A stretch of 6,360 bases of DNA from the NCBI GenBank assembly GCA_030040295.1, contig JASHTZ010000510.1, forward strand, positions 1-6,360. Reading direction: 5' to 3'. Positions 6,202 to 6,360 of this stretch are shown one piece after another (positions within the stretch are counted from its first letter, which is position 1; every line of letters begins with the position of its first letter). The notes beneath the pieces are model-generated. The model made no database searches. It worked only from the letters and a program-made list of their open reading frames with translations, and was not told the DNA's origin. The DNA comes from Terriglobia bacterium (lineage in GTDB: Bacteria; Acidobacteriota; Terriglobia; UBA7540). The translations under genes were made by a program, and so were the position numbers.

Positions 6202-6256
6202 AAATGTGTAAGCCGGATGGCCAGGGGTTGTTTAGTCCTGAATCCGTAATCCTGGA
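6202..6256 (-). other. tldD-pmbA gap
   Basis: These 55 bases contain no clear promoter, terminator or Shine-Dalgarno sequence. At the tldD side a perfect palindrome, GTAATCC-T-GGATTAC (6246-6260), overlaps the tldD stop codon. Read-through transcription from tldD into pmbA is the simplest reading. Confidence 0.5.
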
Positions 6257-6360
6257 TTACGTAAACGACGTCGTCCCGCGCGGCGCCGTGCCGCCCACGG
6301 TCAGGCTGCTGACTTTGATGGTGGGGATGCCCACACCCACGGGCACGCTCTGGCCGTCTT
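6257..6360 (-). CDS. tldD: TldD zinc protease subunit, last 33 residues (runs off right edge)
   Basis: Reading the minus strand from the window edge gives DGQSVPVGVGIPTIKVSSLT followed by VGGTAPRGTTSFT and a TAA stop at 6257-6259. The GQSVPVGVGIPTIKVSSLTVGG segment is the well-conserved C-terminal end of TldD. Its paralogue PmbA ends with the related SGLTVAGT. TldD is the catalytic subunit, with an HExxxH zinc site that lies outside this window. The fragment is short, so the call rests on this one conserved segment and on the neighbouring pmbA gene, which is its expected partner. Confidence 0.85.
   Translation of the reverse strand, partial: DGQSVPVGVGIPTIKVSSLTVGGTAPRGTTSFT

Noticed and set aside
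1..6360. CRISPR array, tRNA/rRNA, transposase, toxin-antitoxin or phage genes
   Set aside because: No regularly spaced direct repeats of CRISPR type, no RNA gene signature and no such protein motifs were seen in any frame. Nearly all sequence is explained by housekeeping genes.

Overview
The window is ordinary, dense bacterial chromosome. It carries two minus-strand gene clusters separated by one plus-strand gene. GC-rich composition, the long form of chorismate synthase (391 aa), the intergenic palindromes and heptamer tracts, and the product set suggest a free-living Gram-negative such as an Acidobacteriota member. That placement is an inference from general resemblance, not a search result.

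Left block (1-3297, all minus strand): the transcription order is aroC (chorismate synthase), def (peptide deformylase), fmt (methionyl-tRNA formyltransferase) and rsmB (16S rRNA m5C methyltransferase, running off the left edge). def-fmt-rsmB is a classic translation cluster. Fmt formylates initiator Met-tRNA, Def removes the formyl group from the finished N-terminus, and RsmB modifies the 16S rRNA. Here aroC sits in front, 14 bases before def. A strong sigma70-type promoter lies just upstream of aroC (TTGACC, 17 bases, TAAAAT), and aroC has the only good Shine-Dalgarno sequence in the window. The gaps on either side of fmt hold degenerate 7-base tandem repeats in opposite orientation.

Middle (3298-3629): a non-coding divergent region with the aroC promoter, an 8-bp stem next to its -35 box, a two-hairpin palindromic repeat, and a TATAAT box close to the start of the plus-strand gene.

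Plus-strand gene (3630-4376): a complete calcineurin-like metallophosphoesterase of the YfcE/MJ0936 type. It ends one base from the stop of the gene facing it.

Right block (4378-6360, minus strand): the C-terminal end of tldD (running off the right edge), then pmbA/tldE, then a small membrane-anchored protein of unknown function 9 bases downstream. TldD and TldE form a heterodimeric zinc protease. The small protein is probably co-transcribed with them.

I found no mobile element, CRISPR array, tRNA, rRNA or defence system, and no evidence of an undescribed multi-gene system. The points worth a second look are the non-coding repeats, the leader architecture and the unknown membrane protein.
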